Below, piece after piece: positions 52,006 to 60,766 of a DNA stretch of 64,000 nucleotides. The stretch spans positions 248,001 to 312,000 of the forward strand of contig NZ_BSPP01000002.1 in the NCBI RefSeq assembly GCF_030161095.1, read 5' to 3'. The translations under genes and the position numbers were made by a program. The notes beneath the pieces were generated by a model, which was not told the DNA's origin, did not search any database, and saw only the letters and a program-made list of their open reading frames with translations. How positions within the stretch are numbered: the stretch's first letter is position 1; each line of letters begins with the position of its first letter. Source of the stretch: Cypionkella aquatica (GTDB taxonomy: Bacteria > Pseudomonadota > Alphaproteobacteria > Rhodobacterales > Rhodobacteraceae).

Positions 52006-54018
52006 ATGAATGTTTTGTTGGGCGCTTGGGACGGGGAATTTGGGCTGCCGCCGTTTGCGGTGATTGAAGACGCGGATTTTGCACCGGCTTTTGATGCAGC
52101 TTTGGCGGAAGCGCGGGCGAATATTGCGGCGATCACAGCGCAGGCGGAGGTGACGTTTGCCAATACGATTGAGGCGATGGAACTGGCCGAAGGAGCGTTG
52201 GACCGGGTGGGCGGGGTGTTTTACAACCTTGCTGGTGCAGATTCGACCGCGGCGCGTGAGGCGTTGCAAATGGAGCTTGCGCCGAAGATGTCAGCTTTCG
52301 CGTCAGAAGTGACCAACAACGCCGCGCTGTTTGGCCGGGTGGAAGATTTGTGGCAGCGGCGTGATGGCTTGGGTCTTTCGGCGGAGCAACTGCGGGTTTT
52401 GACGCTGTATCGGCAGATGTTTGTGCGATCGGGGGCGTTGTTGGCCGGGGATGAGGCCGCGCGGTTGACGGCGGTGAAATCTCGGCTGGCGGTATTGGGC
52501 ACCACGTTCAGCCAGAACTTGCTGGCGGATGAGCGGTCTTGGTTCATGGAATTGGCTGAGGCTGATCTTGAGGGGTTGCCGGATTTTGTGGTGGCTTCGG
52601 CGCGGGCGGCGGGGCTTGAAAAGGGTGCGTCTGGGCCGGTTGTGACTCTGTCGCGGTCATTGATCGTGCCGTTTTTGCAGTTTTCACCGCGACGGGCGTT
52701 GCGGCAGAAGGCTTATGAAGCTTGGGGGCTGCGCGGGGCGAATGGCGGCGCGACCGACAATCGCGCGGTGGCGGCAGAGATTTTGGCTTTGCGGGCCGAG
52801 CGGGCGGCGTTGCTCGGCTATGCCAGTTTCGCCGATTACAAGCTGGAGCCGGAAATGGCGAAAACGCCTGCGGCGGTGCGGGATTTGTTGATGCGGGTTT
52901 GGGCGCCGGCCAAGGCGAAGGCTTTGGAGGATGCGGCGGTTTTGGAGGCACGCTTGCACGCCGATGGCATTGCCGGGCCGCTTGAGCCTTGGGATTGGCG
53001 CTATTATTCCGAGAAGCGGCGGGTGGCAGAGCATGATCTGGATGAGGCAGTGTTGAAGCCGTATCTGGGGCTGGAGGCAATGCTCGCGGCGCAGTTCGAT
53101 TGTGCCAATCGGCTGTTTGGCTTGGAGTTCCGGGCCTTGGACATCCCGCTTTATCATGCCGATGCAAGGGCTTGGGAGGTGACGCGGAATGGTGTGCATA
53201 TTGCGGTGTTCATTGGCGATTACTTTGCGCGGGGATCGAAACGCTCGGGGGCTTGGTGTTCGGCGATGCGGTCGCAGCGCAAATTGGGTGGTGATCAGCG
53301 GCCCATCGTGGTGAATGTGTGCAATTTCGCCAAGGGTGATCCGGCGCTGTTGTCTTATGACGATGCGCGCACGCTGTTTCATGAATTTGGCCATGCGTTG
53401 CATCAGATGCTGTCGAATGTGACTTATGGGTTTATCAGCGGCACATCGGTGGCGCGCGATTTTGTCGAATTGCCGAGCCAGCTTTACGAGCATTGGATGG
53501 AAGTGCCGGAGGTGTTGGAGAAGCACGCGCGGCATTGGCAGACGGGGGCGGCGATGCCTGCCGATCTGATCAAGCGCTTGCTGGATGCCGGGACCTATGA
53601 TCAGGGGTTCTCGACAGTGGAGTTTATTTCCTCGGCCTTGGTCGATCTGGCGTTTCACGAGGGGGCGGCACCCGCTGATCCGATGCAAAAGCAGGCCGAG
53701 GTGTTGGAAGCTTTGGGCATGCCGCGCGCGATCAGGATGCGGCATGCGACGCCGCATTTCGCGCATATCTTCTCGGGTGACGGCTATTCCAGCGGCTACT
53801 ATTCCTACATGTGGTCTGAGGTGATGGACGCCGATGCGTTTGCGGCGTTTGAAGAGGCGGGGGATGCGTTTGACCCCGCGACGGCGGCGCGGCTGGAGCA
53901 GTTTATTCTGTCGGCGGGTGGGTCGGAAGAGCCGGATGTGCTCTACACCAAATTCCGCGGGCGGATGCCGGGGGTGGAGCCATTGTTGAAGGGCCGCGGT
54001 TTGTTGGAAGAAGTCTAG
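52006..54018 (+). CDS. M3 family zinc metallopeptidase (oligopeptidase A / Dcp-like)
   Basis: This 670-residue thimet-oligopeptidase-type enzyme degrades short peptides in the cytoplasm. The zinc site is HEFGHALHQ at residues 459-467, with the third ligand glutamate about 25 residues on in FVELPSQLYEHW. The substrate-binding HATPHFAHIFSGDGYSSGYYSYMWSE follows near 580-605. No signal peptide is visible. Start 52006 has AAAGGAG at good spacing; the frame is open further upstream through the family B repeat without similarity. Confidence 0.95.
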   Translation: MNVLLGAWDGEFGLPPFAVIEDADFAPAFDAALAEARANIAAITAQAEVTFANTIEAMELAEGALDRVGGVFYNLAGADSTAAREALQMELAPKMSAFASEVTNNAALFGRVEDLWQRRDGLGLSAEQLRVLTLYRQMFVRSGALLAGDEAARLTAVKSRLAVLGTTFSQNLLADERSWFMELAEADLEGLPDFVVASARAAGLEKGASGPVVTLSRSLIVPFLQFSPRRALRQKAYEAWGLRGANGGATDNRAVAAEILALRAERAALLGYASFADYKLEPEMAKTPAAVRDLLMRVWAPAKAKALEDAAVLEARLHADGIAGPLEPWDWRYYSEKRRVAEHDLDEAVLKPYLGLEAMLAAQFDCANRLFGLEFRALDIPLYHADARAWEVTRNGVHIAVFIGDYFARGSKRSGAWCSAMRSQRKLGGDQRPIVVNVCNFAKGDPALLSYDDARTLFHEFGHALHQMLSNVTYGFISGTSVARDFVELPSQLYEHWMEVPEVLEKHARHWQTGAAMPADLIKRLLDAGTYDQGFSTVEFISSALVDLAFHEGAAPADPMQKQAEVLEALGMPRAIRMRHATPHFAHIFSGDGYSSGYYSYMWSEVMDADAFAAFEEAGDAFDPATAARLEQFILSAGGSEEPDVLYTKFRGRMPGVEPLLKGRGLLEEV

Positions 54019-54043
54019 GAACCAACGCAAGATCAAGGCGTTA

Positions 54044-54076
54044 TCGCCGCGCAGTATTTTGGAGTTCGCGCGGCGA
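54044..54076 (+). promoter_or_regulatory. Hairpin covering the mgtC-like ribosome site and start
   Basis: TCGCCGCGC (54044-54052) pairs perfectly with GCGCGGCGA (54068-54076) across a 15-nt loop. The loop contains GGAG (54061-54064), the likely ribosome site, and the last stem base is the A of the first start codon. The hairpin could limit translation of the MgtC-like gene. Confidence 0.45.
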
Positions 54077-54591
54077 TGATGAATTATTTTGACCTGACGT
54101 TTGATGCGCAGGAAACCGCGTCGCATCTGATCAAGCTGGTGCTGGCTTATCTTTTGGCATTGCCAATCGGGTGGAACCGCGAGCGGGAAGAGCGCAGTGC
54201 GGGGATCAGGACGTTTCCGCTGGTGGCGATGGCGGCTTGTGGGTTTGCGATCATTGCGATTGGGGTTTTGGGCAAGGACAGCCCCGAGCAGGCCAAGGTG
54301 TTGGAGGGCTTGATCACCGGGGTTGGCTTTATCGGTGGCGGTGCGATCCTGAAGCAAGGCGCGCAGGCGCGGGGCACGGCGACGGCGGCGAGCCTGTGGG
54401 CGACCGGGGCCTTGGGCGCGGCGGTCGGCTATGGTTTGGTTGATATTGCGGTGATTTTGAGCGTGGTGACCTATGTGGCGCTGCGGATCCTGTCGCCGCT
54501 GAAAGAGGCAACGCGGGATATGTCAGTGCCGCAGGGTGCTGGGCGGGATGCCGAATTGGGCGCGGAAGGCGCGGGACAGGCTGGAAGCTGA
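54076..54591 (+). CDS. MgtC/SapB family membrane protein
   Basis: This is a 171-residue protein with about four to five transmembrane helices. The MgtC signatures are IGWNREREERSAGIRTFPLVAM near residues 32-53 and GVGFIGGGAILKQG...GTATAASLWATGALGAAVGYG. MgtC proteins modulate the F1Fo ATPase and survival at low Mg in some pathogens; its role here is unknown. ATG codons at 54076 and 54079 are possible and sit at the edge of a GC hairpin. The last 69 nt overlap, antisense, the end of the downstream regulator gene. Confidence 0.9.
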   Translation: MMNYFDLTFDAQETASHLIKLVLAYLLALPIGWNREREERSAGIRTFPLVAMAACGFAIIAIGVLGKDSPEQAKVLEGLITGVGFIGGGAILKQGAQARGTATAASLWATGALGAAVGYGLVDIAVILSVVTYVALRILSPLKEATRDMSVPQGAGRDAELGAEGAGQAGS

Positions 54592-55503
54592 GGAAAAGCC
54601 GCAGCGCAAAGCCACTTCGGCCAAGGGGTGGCGGGTGTCATTGATCATCCGGCGCGCGGCGGCAAGGCGCAGGCCAAGCGCATGGGCGGCGGGGGTCAGA
54701 CCCAGATTTTCATAGAAAATCTGCTCTAACCGGCGCGGCGAAAGCCCAATGGCGGCGGCGATCTCGGCTGTGGTTTCGGGCGCATCCAGCCGCGCCTCCA
54801 TCCGGGCGATGGCGCTGGCGACGCGGGTATCAAGGCGGGGGTCGGGTTTGGTCGCGGCCATCTGCGGCTCGGCTCCATCGCGGGCGGTGGTGATGAAGCT
54901 GGCGGCGACTTGCAGCGCCAAAGCCGGGCCATGGCGGGCGCGGATCAGGTGCAGCATCAGATCGCAGGCCGGGGCGGCGCCACCTGCGGTAAAGCGGTTG
55001 CGGTCGATGACAAAGCGGTCGGGGGCGACGTCGATCTGCGGATGTTGGCTGGCGAAATCCTCAAGATCCTCCCAATGCACGGTGGCTTTATAGCCGTTGA
55101 GCAGTCCCGCGCGGGCCAGAACCCAAGCGCCTGCGTCGATGCCCCCCATGGCCGCAAAACGCGGTGCATTGCGGGCAAGGTCGCGGATCAAGGGTTGCGG
55201 TGCGGCCTGCCATTGCTGAAAACCAGCGATCACCACCAGCGCATCGGCACCCTCGGCGGCGGTCAGCGGGCCGTTCGAGGGCAGCTCTATCCCGCAGGTC
55301 AACGGCACCGGGCGGCCATCAGGCGAGACGACGCGCCAGCGGTAGGCCTCGTGTCCGATATGGCGGTTGGCCGAGCGGAGCGGGTCGAGGGTTGAGGCGA
55401 CTTCGAGGATTGACGACTGCGGCAGCACCAGCAGGGCCAGCGTCAAGGGCGCTGTGGCGGCGCTGAAGATTGGGCCTGTGAAGATTTTTGCGGGTTTTGC
55501 CAT
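54523..55503 (-). CDS. GlxA-family regulator (DJ-1/PfpI + AraC HTH), probable carnitine regulator
   Basis: This 326-residue protein has an N-terminal DJ-1/PfpI-like sensor domain (LALLVLPQSSILEVASTLDPLR, ALVVIAGF, GGIDAGAWVLARAGLL). It lacks the nucleophilic cysteine at the elbow (Asp/Ala instead). A C-terminal AraC-type double HTH follows (TAEIAAAIGLSPRRLEQIFYENLG, LAEVALRCGFSSASSLSRAFRAQFG). It matches regulators of the CdhR/GbdR type, which respond to carnitine or betaine. It is divergent from the BKACE gene with a 73-nt gap, which supports control of the carnitine genes. The start at 55503 fits the family. Confidence 0.88.
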   Translation of the reverse strand: MAKPAKIFTGPIFSAATAPLTLALLVLPQSSILEVASTLDPLRSANRHIGHEAYRWRVVSPDGRPVPLTCGIELPSNGPLTAAEGADALVVIAGFQQWQAAPQPLIRDLARNAPRFAAMGGIDAGAWVLARAGLLNGYKATVHWEDLEDFASQHPQIDVAPDRFVIDRNRFTAGGAAPACDLMLHLIRARHGPALALQVAASFITTARDGAEPQMAATKPDPRLDTRVASAIARMEARLDAPETTAEIAAAIGLSPRRLEQIFYENLGLTPAAHALGLRLAAARRMINDTRHPLAEVALRCGFSSASSLSRAFRAQFGIPPSTLRH

Positions 55504-55576
55504 GAATGTTGCGTAAATCGTCAAGCGCGGCGTTGCAAGGCCGCTATGGTGTGGGCAACCGAATTGGAGGATTCCC

Positions 55577-56491
55577 ATGCCCTTGGCCATGAACCGCGAA
55601 GTTTTCATCACCGCTGCTGTCACCGGATCGGGCGGCACGCAGGACCGCAGCCCGCATGTGCCGCGCTCGCCCGAACAGATTGCGAAATCGGCGATTGATG
55701 CGGCGAAGGCGGGGGCGGCGGTGGTGCATTGCCATGTGCGCGATCCGGAGACGGGGAAGCCTTCGCGTGATCTGGCTTTGTATCGCGAATTGACCGAGCG
55801 CGTGCGCGACTCTGGCACCGATGTTGTGCTGAACCTGACTGCGGGCATGGGCGGCGATCTGATGTTCGATGGCACCGAAAAGATGGGTCAGATGGCGGGC
55901 CATTCCGACATGGCCGGGGCTACGGCGCGGGTGGCGCATGTGCTGGAATGTCGGCCCGAGATTTGCACGCTTGATTGCGGCACGATGAATTTCAACGAGG
56001 CCGATTATGTGATGGTCAACACCCCCGGCATGTTGCGGGATATGGCCAAACGCATGACAGCGGCGGACGTGCGGATCGAGATTGAGGCGTTTGACACCGG
56101 GCATCTGTGGTTGGCGAAAGAGTTGGCGCGCGAAGGCGTGATCCCGGCGCCGACCTTGGTGCAGCTGTGCATGGGCGTGCCATGGGGTGCGCCGGACGAT
56201 TTGAACACCTTCCTTGCGATGGTCAACAATGTGCCAGCCGACTGGCATTGGAGCGCTTTTGCGATTGGCCGCAACCAGATGCCCTATGTCGCGGCTTCTG
56301 TCTTGGCCGGGGGGAACGTGCGGGTCGGGTTGGAAGATAACCTGTGGCTGGACAAGGGCGTGCTGGCGACCAACGCGCAACTGGTCGAGCGGGCGGTGAC
56401 CATCATCTCGAACCTTGGCGCGCGGGTGATTACGCCTGCCGAGGTGCGGGCGAAGCTGAAGCTGGAGAAGCGGGCGCCGTTGGCGAAATGA
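55577..56491 (+). CDS. BKACE (DUF849) enzyme, probable dehydrocarnitine cleavage enzyme
   Basis: This 304-residue zinc-dependent beta-keto-acid cleavage enzyme condenses its substrate with acetyl-CoA. The zinc histidines are His51 and His53 in VVHCHVRDPETG, with GGGLTPS-type core strands replaced by LNLTAGMGGD and ending LEDNLWL. Next to carnitine dehydrogenase it most likely turns 3-dehydrocarnitine plus acetyl-CoA into betainyl-CoA plus acetoacetate, as shown for other BKACE members in carnitine clusters. GGAGGA lies 6 nt before the start. The stop overlaps the lipoprotein gene (ATGA). Confidence 0.92.
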   Translation: MPLAMNREVFITAAVTGSGGTQDRSPHVPRSPEQIAKSAIDAAKAGAAVVHCHVRDPETGKPSRDLALYRELTERVRDSGTDVVLNLTAGMGGDLMFDGTEKMGQMAGHSDMAGATARVAHVLECRPEICTLDCGTMNFNEADYVMVNTPGMLRDMAKRMTAADVRIEIEAFDTGHLWLAKELAREGVIPAPTLVQLCMGVPWGAPDDLNTFLAMVNNVPADWHWSAFAIGRNQMPYVAASVLAGGNVRVGLEDNLWLDKGVLATNAQLVERAVTIISNLGARVITPAEVRAKLKLEKRAPLAK

Positions 56492-56838
56492 GGCCCATGT
56501 TGAAGCCCGCATTTCTGGTCTTCGCTGTGATGTTTCTGGTTTCTTGCGTGGACGGATATGAGCGGCCGCCAAAGACCAGCGACGAGAAGGCGATGGCCGC
56601 AAGCTGTCAGGCGGAAGGTGGGCAGTTCGCACGGACCGGAATCGCCGCGCAAATGACTTACTGCAAAAAGCCGGAGCAACCTGCAAAGGATGCGGGGAAA
56701 TCCTGCTCTGACGGTAGCCAATGCGAAACTCAAACTTGCCTCGCCGCGACCAAAACCTGCGCGCCGGTTGTCAACCGATCCTACTGCGAGCCGATCTTGG
56801 AGCGAGGCGAGACTATCAATGTGCTTTGTGCCGATTGA
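56488..56838 (+). CDS. Cysteine-rich small lipoprotein in the carnitine operon
   Basis: This is a 116-residue lipoprotein of unknown function. The signal peptide ends in FLVSC (Cys20). The mature part has eight further cysteines (40, 59, 73, 79, 84, 91, 100, 114), which could form four disulfides; the second half reads CSDGSQCETQTC...TKTC. The start overlaps the BKACE stop as ATGA; ATG at 56497 is an alternative. It separates two enzymes that act in successive steps, so it is probably co-transcribed, but no link to carnitine is visible in the protein itself. Confidence 0.72.
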   Translation: MRPMLKPAFLVFAVMFLVSCVDGYERPPKTSDEKAMAASCQAEGGQFARTGIAAQMTYCKKPEQPAKDAGKSCSDGSQCETQTCLAATKTCAPVVNRSYCEPILERGETINVLCAD

Positions 56839-56881
56839 GATAAATCAATGGGCAAGCAAACGATATGAAACGGATGGAACG

Positions 56882-58348
56882 ATGACCAGAAAAGCAGCAA
56901 TCATTGGTGGCGGTGTAATCGGCGGCGGCTGGGCGGCGCGGTTTTTGCTCAACGGCTGGAACGTGTCGGTGTTCGACCCGGACCCGCAGGCGGAACGCAA
57001 GATCAGCGAAGTGATGGCCAATGCGCGGGCGGCTTTGCCGGCGCTGAGTGATGTGCCGATGTGTGCCGAGGGCGTGCTGTCCTTCGCACAGACCATCACC
57101 GAAGCCGTCGAAGGCGCGCATTACATTCAGGAAAGCGTTTCTGAACGGCTGGATCTGAAGCATCGCGTGTTTGCACAGATCCAACAATCGGCGGAATTGG
57201 GCACGCCGATTGGTTCATCAACCTCTGGCTTCAAGCCATCCGAGTTGCAGGAGAATGCCGCGAACCCGGCGACGATCTTTGTCGCCCACCCGTTCAACCC
57301 GGTTTACCTTTTGCCACTGGCCGAGGTTGTGCCCTCGCCGAAATCCGACCCGGCGGTGATCGAGAACGCCAAGACAATCCTGCGCGAAATCGGCATGTTC
57401 CCGCTGCATGTGCGCAAGGAAATCGACGCCCATATCGCCGACCGTTTCCTGGAAGCCGTCTGGCGCGAGGCGCTTTGGCTGGTGAAGGATGGCATCGCCA
57501 CCACCGAGGAAATCGACGAAGCGATCCGCATGGGCTTTGGTCTGCGCTGGGGTCAGATGGGGCTGTTTGAAACCTATCGCGTCGCGGGCGGCGAGGCCGG
57601 GATGAAGCATTTCATGGCGCAGTTCGGCCCCTGCCTGACCTGGCCCTGGACCAAGCTGATGGACGTGCCCGAGTTCAACGACGAACTCGTGGACCTGATC
57701 GCGGGCCAATCCGATGCGCAATCGGGCCACCACACCATCCGCGAGTTGGAGCGGATCCGCGACAGCAACCTGATCGGCTTCCTGCGCGCGCTGAAGGATC
57801 GCAACTGGGGCGCGGGCAAGGTCCTGCGCGAGCATGACGCGGCCCGCGCTGTTGCTTTCCATGCTGAAATCGACACCGCACCGAAAGCCGAGCCTTTGGT
57901 ATTGGCGCATATGCAGGTGCTGCCGGTGTGGATCGACTACAACGGCCACATGACCGAAAGCCGCTATTACTTCGCCAATTCCGAAACCGTCGACGCCTTC
58001 CTGCGGCTGATTGGGGCGGGGATGGATTATGTGGCGGCGGGGAATTCGTTCTACTCGGCCGAAACCCATATCCGCCATCTGGGCGAGGCCAAGCTGGGCG
58101 ACAAGCTGACCGGCACGATCCAGATCATCAGCGCCGATGAAAAGCGCTTTCGTTCCTTCGTGCGGATCATGAAGGGCGACGATTGCGTCGCCACGATTGA
58201 GCAGCTTTGCTTGCATGTGAACATGGCCACGGGCAAATCCGCCCCCGCTTCGGCAGAGGTTTGGGGCAAGCTGAAAGCCATCGCTGATGGTCACGCCGCG
58301 CTGCCGTTGCCCGAAGGTGCGGGCCGTGCTGTGGGGCAGAAAAAGTGA
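56882..58348 (+). CDS. Carnitine 3-dehydrogenase fused to a hot-dog thioesterase
   Basis: This 488-residue two-domain enzyme has residues 1 to about 320 as an L-carnitine dehydrogenase of the 3-hydroxyacyl-CoA dehydrogenase superfamily. It has NAD motif GGGVIGGGW (9-17), a catalytic-type His136 in AHPFNP, and a C-terminal helical domain. Residues about 336-480 are a hot-dog thioesterase with DYNGHM (352-357). The first domain makes 3-dehydrocarnitine; the second should hydrolyse betainyl-CoA to glycine betaine after the BKACE step. This fusion is known in alphaproteobacteria. The GTGA overlap with the SDR couples translation. Confidence 0.93.
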   Translation: MTRKAAIIGGGVIGGGWAARFLLNGWNVSVFDPDPQAERKISEVMANARAALPALSDVPMCAEGVLSFAQTITEAVEGAHYIQESVSERLDLKHRVFAQIQQSAELGTPIGSSTSGFKPSELQENAANPATIFVAHPFNPVYLLPLAEVVPSPKSDPAVIENAKTILREIGMFPLHVRKEIDAHIADRFLEAVWREALWLVKDGIATTEEIDEAIRMGFGLRWGQMGLFETYRVAGGEAGMKHFMAQFGPCLTWPWTKLMDVPEFNDELVDLIAGQSDAQSGHHTIRELERIRDSNLIGFLRALKDRNWGAGKVLREHDAARAVAFHAEIDTAPKAEPLVLAHMQVLPVWIDYNGHMTESRYYFANSETVDAFLRLIGAGMDYVAAGNSFYSAETHIRHLGEAKLGDKLTGTIQIISADEKRFRSFVRIMKGDDCVATIEQLCLHVNMATGKSAPASAEVWGKLKAIADGHAALPLPEGAGRAVGQKK

Positions 58349-59097
58349 AACGCGTTCTGATCACCGCAGGCGCGACTGGCATTGGTCTGGTGATGGCGCA
58401 AGCCTTTGCCGGGGCGGGCTATCGCGTGTGGGTGACGGATGTGGATGCGGGCATGGTGAGCGCTTTGCCCGCAGGAATCCGTGGCTCGGTCTGCGATGCC
58501 AGTCAGGAACCCGCGATGCAGGCGCTGTTTGCCGACGTGGCGCGCGACTGGGGCGGGCTGGATGTGCTTTGCGCCAATGCCGGGATCAAAGGGCCGACGG
58601 CGGGCATTGAGGATATGCCGCTTGACGGTTGGCATCAGTGTCTGGCGGTTAATCTCGATGGCGCGATGCTGGCCGCGAAGCACGCCGCAAGGCTGATGAA
58701 ACCGGCGAAATCGGGCGTGATGATTTTCATCTCGTCCACCTCGGGCCTCTATGGCACACCGTTCCGCGCGCCCTATGTGGCGGCGAAATGGGGCGTCATT
58801 GGGCTGATGAAAACCGTGGCGATGGAGCTGGGGCCGCATGGCATCCGCGCCAACGCGATCTGCCCCGGCTCGGTCAATGGCCCGCGCATCGACCGGGTGA
58901 TTGAGGCGGAGGCGCAGGCCAAGGGCATGACGCCCGATGCGGTGCGCCAAGGCTATGCGGCGGGCACGGCGCTAAAACGGCTAAGCGACCCCGAAGATGT
59001 GGCAGCGATGGCGCTGTATCTGGCCTCTGACGGCGCGCGCATGGTGTCGGGTCAGGCGCTGGCTGTCGATGGCATGACGTATAATGTTGATCCGTAA
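58345..59097 (+). CDS. SDR family oxidoreductase in the carnitine cluster
   Basis: This is a 250-residue classical SDR with TAGATGIG cofactor loop, NAG motif CANAGI, catalytic SSTSGLYG...YVAAK and C-terminal VSGQALAVDGM. The start is GTG, overlapping the carnitine dehydrogenase stop. Substrate is not evident. A 3-hydroxybutyrate or acetoacetate reductase would fit, since the BKACE step yields acetoacetate, but this is inference from position only. Confidence 0.85.
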   Translation: MKRVLITAGATGIGLVMAQAFAGAGYRVWVTDVDAGMVSALPAGIRGSVCDASQEPAMQALFADVARDWGGLDVLCANAGIKGPTAGIEDMPLDGWHQCLAVNLDGAMLAAKHAARLMKPAKSGVMIFISSTSGLYGTPFRAPYVAAKWGVIGLMKTVAMELGPHGIRANAICPGSVNGPRIDRVIEAEAQAKGMTPDAVRQGYAAGTALKRLSDPEDVAAMALYLASDGARMVSGQALAVDGMTYNVDP

Positions 59098-59108
59098 GGA
59101 AAAGTAAG

Positions 59109-60272
59109 ATGAATTTTGGTCTGTCTGAAGAACAACAGATGATCGTGGACACCACCCGCGCCTTTGTGGAGAACGAGTTGTTCCCGCATGAGGCCGAGGT
59201 CGAACGCACCGGGGTTCTGCGCCGCGAACTGTTGAAGGAAATCTCGAAAAAGGCGGTGGAGGCCGGGCTTTACGCCGCCAATATGCCCGAAGAGGTCGGC
59301 GGCGCTGGCCTCGACACCCTGACGTGGTTGCTTTACGAAAAGGAACTTGGCAAAGCCAACTATGCGCTGCACTGGAACTGCGTGGCACGGCCTTCCAACA
59401 TCCTTCTGGCCTGCACACCAGAGCAGCGCGAGAAGTATCTGTTCCCCTGTATTCGGGCGGAAAAGCACGACTGTCAGGCGATGACCGAACCGGGATCAGG
59501 CTCTGATCTGCGCTCGATGAAGGCTTTCGCGAAGGCAGATGGCGACGATTATGTCCTGAATGGCACCAAGCATTTCATCAGCCACGCGGACGTGGCCGAT
59601 TTCGCGATTGTCTGGGTGGCGACGGGCGAGGAAGACACGCCGCGCGGCCCGAAAAAGCTGATCACGGCGTTTCTGGTCGATAAAGGTACGCCGGGTTTCA
59701 CCGTGCGCGAGGGTTATCGCAACGTGTCGCACCGTGGCTACAACAACATGATTCTGGAGTTTGACGATTGCCGACTGCCTGCCAGCCAGATCCTCGGCGA
59801 GGTGCATAAGGGCTTTGAGGTCGCCGGCAAATGGCTGGGGGCGACGCGGTTGCAAGTGGCGTCAACCTGCCTTGGGCGGGCAGAGCGCGCGCTGGGCCAT
59901 GCGATCAGCTATGCTGCCGAGCGCAAGCAGTTCGGCCAGCAAATCGGCAAATTCCAAGGCATCAGCTTCAAACTGGCCGATATGGCGATGGAGTTGAAGG
60001 CTGCGGAATTGCTGACACGCGAGGCCGCTTGGAAATACGATCAGAACACGGTGACCGAGGCCGATATGTCGATGGCCAAGCTGAAAGCGACCGAAGTGCT
60101 GGCGATGATCGCGGATGAGGCAATCCAGATCCACGGCGGCATGGGGTTGATGGACGAATTGCCGCTGGAACGCATCTGGCGCGATGCGCGGGTGGAGCGT
60201 ATCTGGGAAGGGACTTCGGAAATCCAGCGCCACATCATCAGCCGCGAGTTGTTGCGGCCCTTTGGCGCCTAG
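59109..60272 (+). CDS. Acyl-CoA dehydrogenase (probable gamma-butyrobetainyl/crotonobetainyl-CoA oxidoreductase)
   Basis: This 387-residue FAD enzyme has signatures AMTEPGSGSDLRSM (FAD/substrate loop), the RKQFGQQIGKFQ segment and IQIHGGMGLMDELPLERIWRDARVERIWEGTSEIQ, which holds the catalytic Glu in the EGTSEIQ loop. Next to a CaiD homologue and a CoA ligase, the likely reaction is interconversion of gamma-butyrobetainyl-CoA and crotonobetainyl-CoA, the role CaiA plays in E. coli. It follows the SDR by 11 nt. Confidence 0.9.
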   Translation: MNFGLSEEQQMIVDTTRAFVENELFPHEAEVERTGVLRRELLKEISKKAVEAGLYAANMPEEVGGAGLDTLTWLLYEKELGKANYALHWNCVARPSNILLACTPEQREKYLFPCIRAEKHDCQAMTEPGSGSDLRSMKAFAKADGDDYVLNGTKHFISHADVADFAIVWVATGEEDTPRGPKKLITAFLVDKGTPGFTVREGYRNVSHRGYNNMILEFDDCRLPASQILGEVHKGFEVAGKWLGATRLQVASTCLGRAERALGHAISYAAERKQFGQQIGKFQGISFKLADMAMELKAAELLTREAAWKYDQNTVTEADMSMAKLKATEVLAMIADEAIQIHGGMGLMDELPLERIWRDARVERIWEGTSEIQRHIISRELLRPFGA

Positions 60273-60287
60273 TGAAAGGCCTTGAAC

Positions 60288-60590
60288 ATGACGGAAACAC
60301 CGCGTCCGGTGATCACGTTAAGCTATTGCACCCAATGCAACTGGCTTTTGCGCACGGCTTGGATGGCGCAGGAATTGCTGTCGACTTTTGGGCAAGACAT
60401 CGCCTCTGTCACGCTGATCCCGGCGACGGGGGGGCTGTTTCAGATCACGCTGGATGGCGAAGTGATCTGGGATCGCAAGGAAAAGGGCGGCTTTCCTGAT
60501 GTGAAGGTGCTGAAGCAAATGGTGCGGGATCGGGTGTGGCCAGAGCGTGATCTGGGGCATATCGACAGGGCGACAAAAGATCAGGGCTAG
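60288..60590 (+). CDS. SelT/SelW/SelH (Rdx) family redox protein
   Basis: This 100-residue thioredoxin-like protein carries the Rdx-family CxxC as YCTQCNWLLRTAWMAQELL near residues 14-32, where selenoproteins have CxxU. It continues with GGLFQITLDGEVIWDRKEKGGFPD, a family signature. Function is generally unknown; a thiol redox role is likely. AAAGG precedes the start at 60288. It is 15 nt after the acyl-CoA dehydrogenase, so it is probably in the same transcript. Confidence 0.93.
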   Translation: MTETPRPVITLSYCTQCNWLLRTAWMAQELLSTFGQDIASVTLIPATGGLFQITLDGEVIWDRKEKGGFPDVKVLKQMVRDRVWPERDLGHIDRATKDQG

Positions 60591-60603
60591 CGCCTGCCGC
60601 CAG

Positions 60604-60651
60604 CCCCGGGGCGCTGCCCCGGACCCCGGGATATTTAGGAACAGATGAAAG
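60604..60651 (+). repeat. CCCCGGGATATTT repeat, family C, left copy
   Basis: GC hairpin CCGGGGCGCTGCCCCGG then CCCCGGGATATTTAGGAAC and AGATGAAAG. An inverted near-copy lies at 60767-60812. It begins 14 nt after the SelW-like gene. Confidence 0.8.
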
Positions 60652-60728
60652 TAACGCGATGTTAAGCTCTTTGCGTCAGAATCACATCACCGAACAGGCG
60701 GGGACGCCGATGACGGTAACGGGTGAAA

Positions 60729-60754
60729 CCTCCCTGTCCGTGTTGGCAGGGAGG
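60729..60754. repeat. Perfect hairpin nested between the family C copies
   Basis: CCTCCCTG-N10-CAGGGAGG is an 8-bp perfect inverted repeat midway between the two family C elements. No T-run follows on either strand. An open frame covers this area (60659-60844) but has no gene-like features. Confidence 0.6.
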
Positions 60755-60766
60755 CGCCCACTTTGC

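Noticed and set aside
52684-54357. 557-codon minus-strand frame opposite the M3 peptidase
   Set aside because: Opposite strand carries HEFGH and all family motifs; the antisense product has none.
60288-60590. Selenocysteine in the SelW-like protein
   Set aside because: The redox motif is CTQC with normal cysteine codons.
60607-60645. Family C hairpin as an intrinsic terminator
   Set aside because: The stem is strong but the following bases are CCCCGGGATATTT with no T-run, and the same element recurs inverted, so a repeat fits better.
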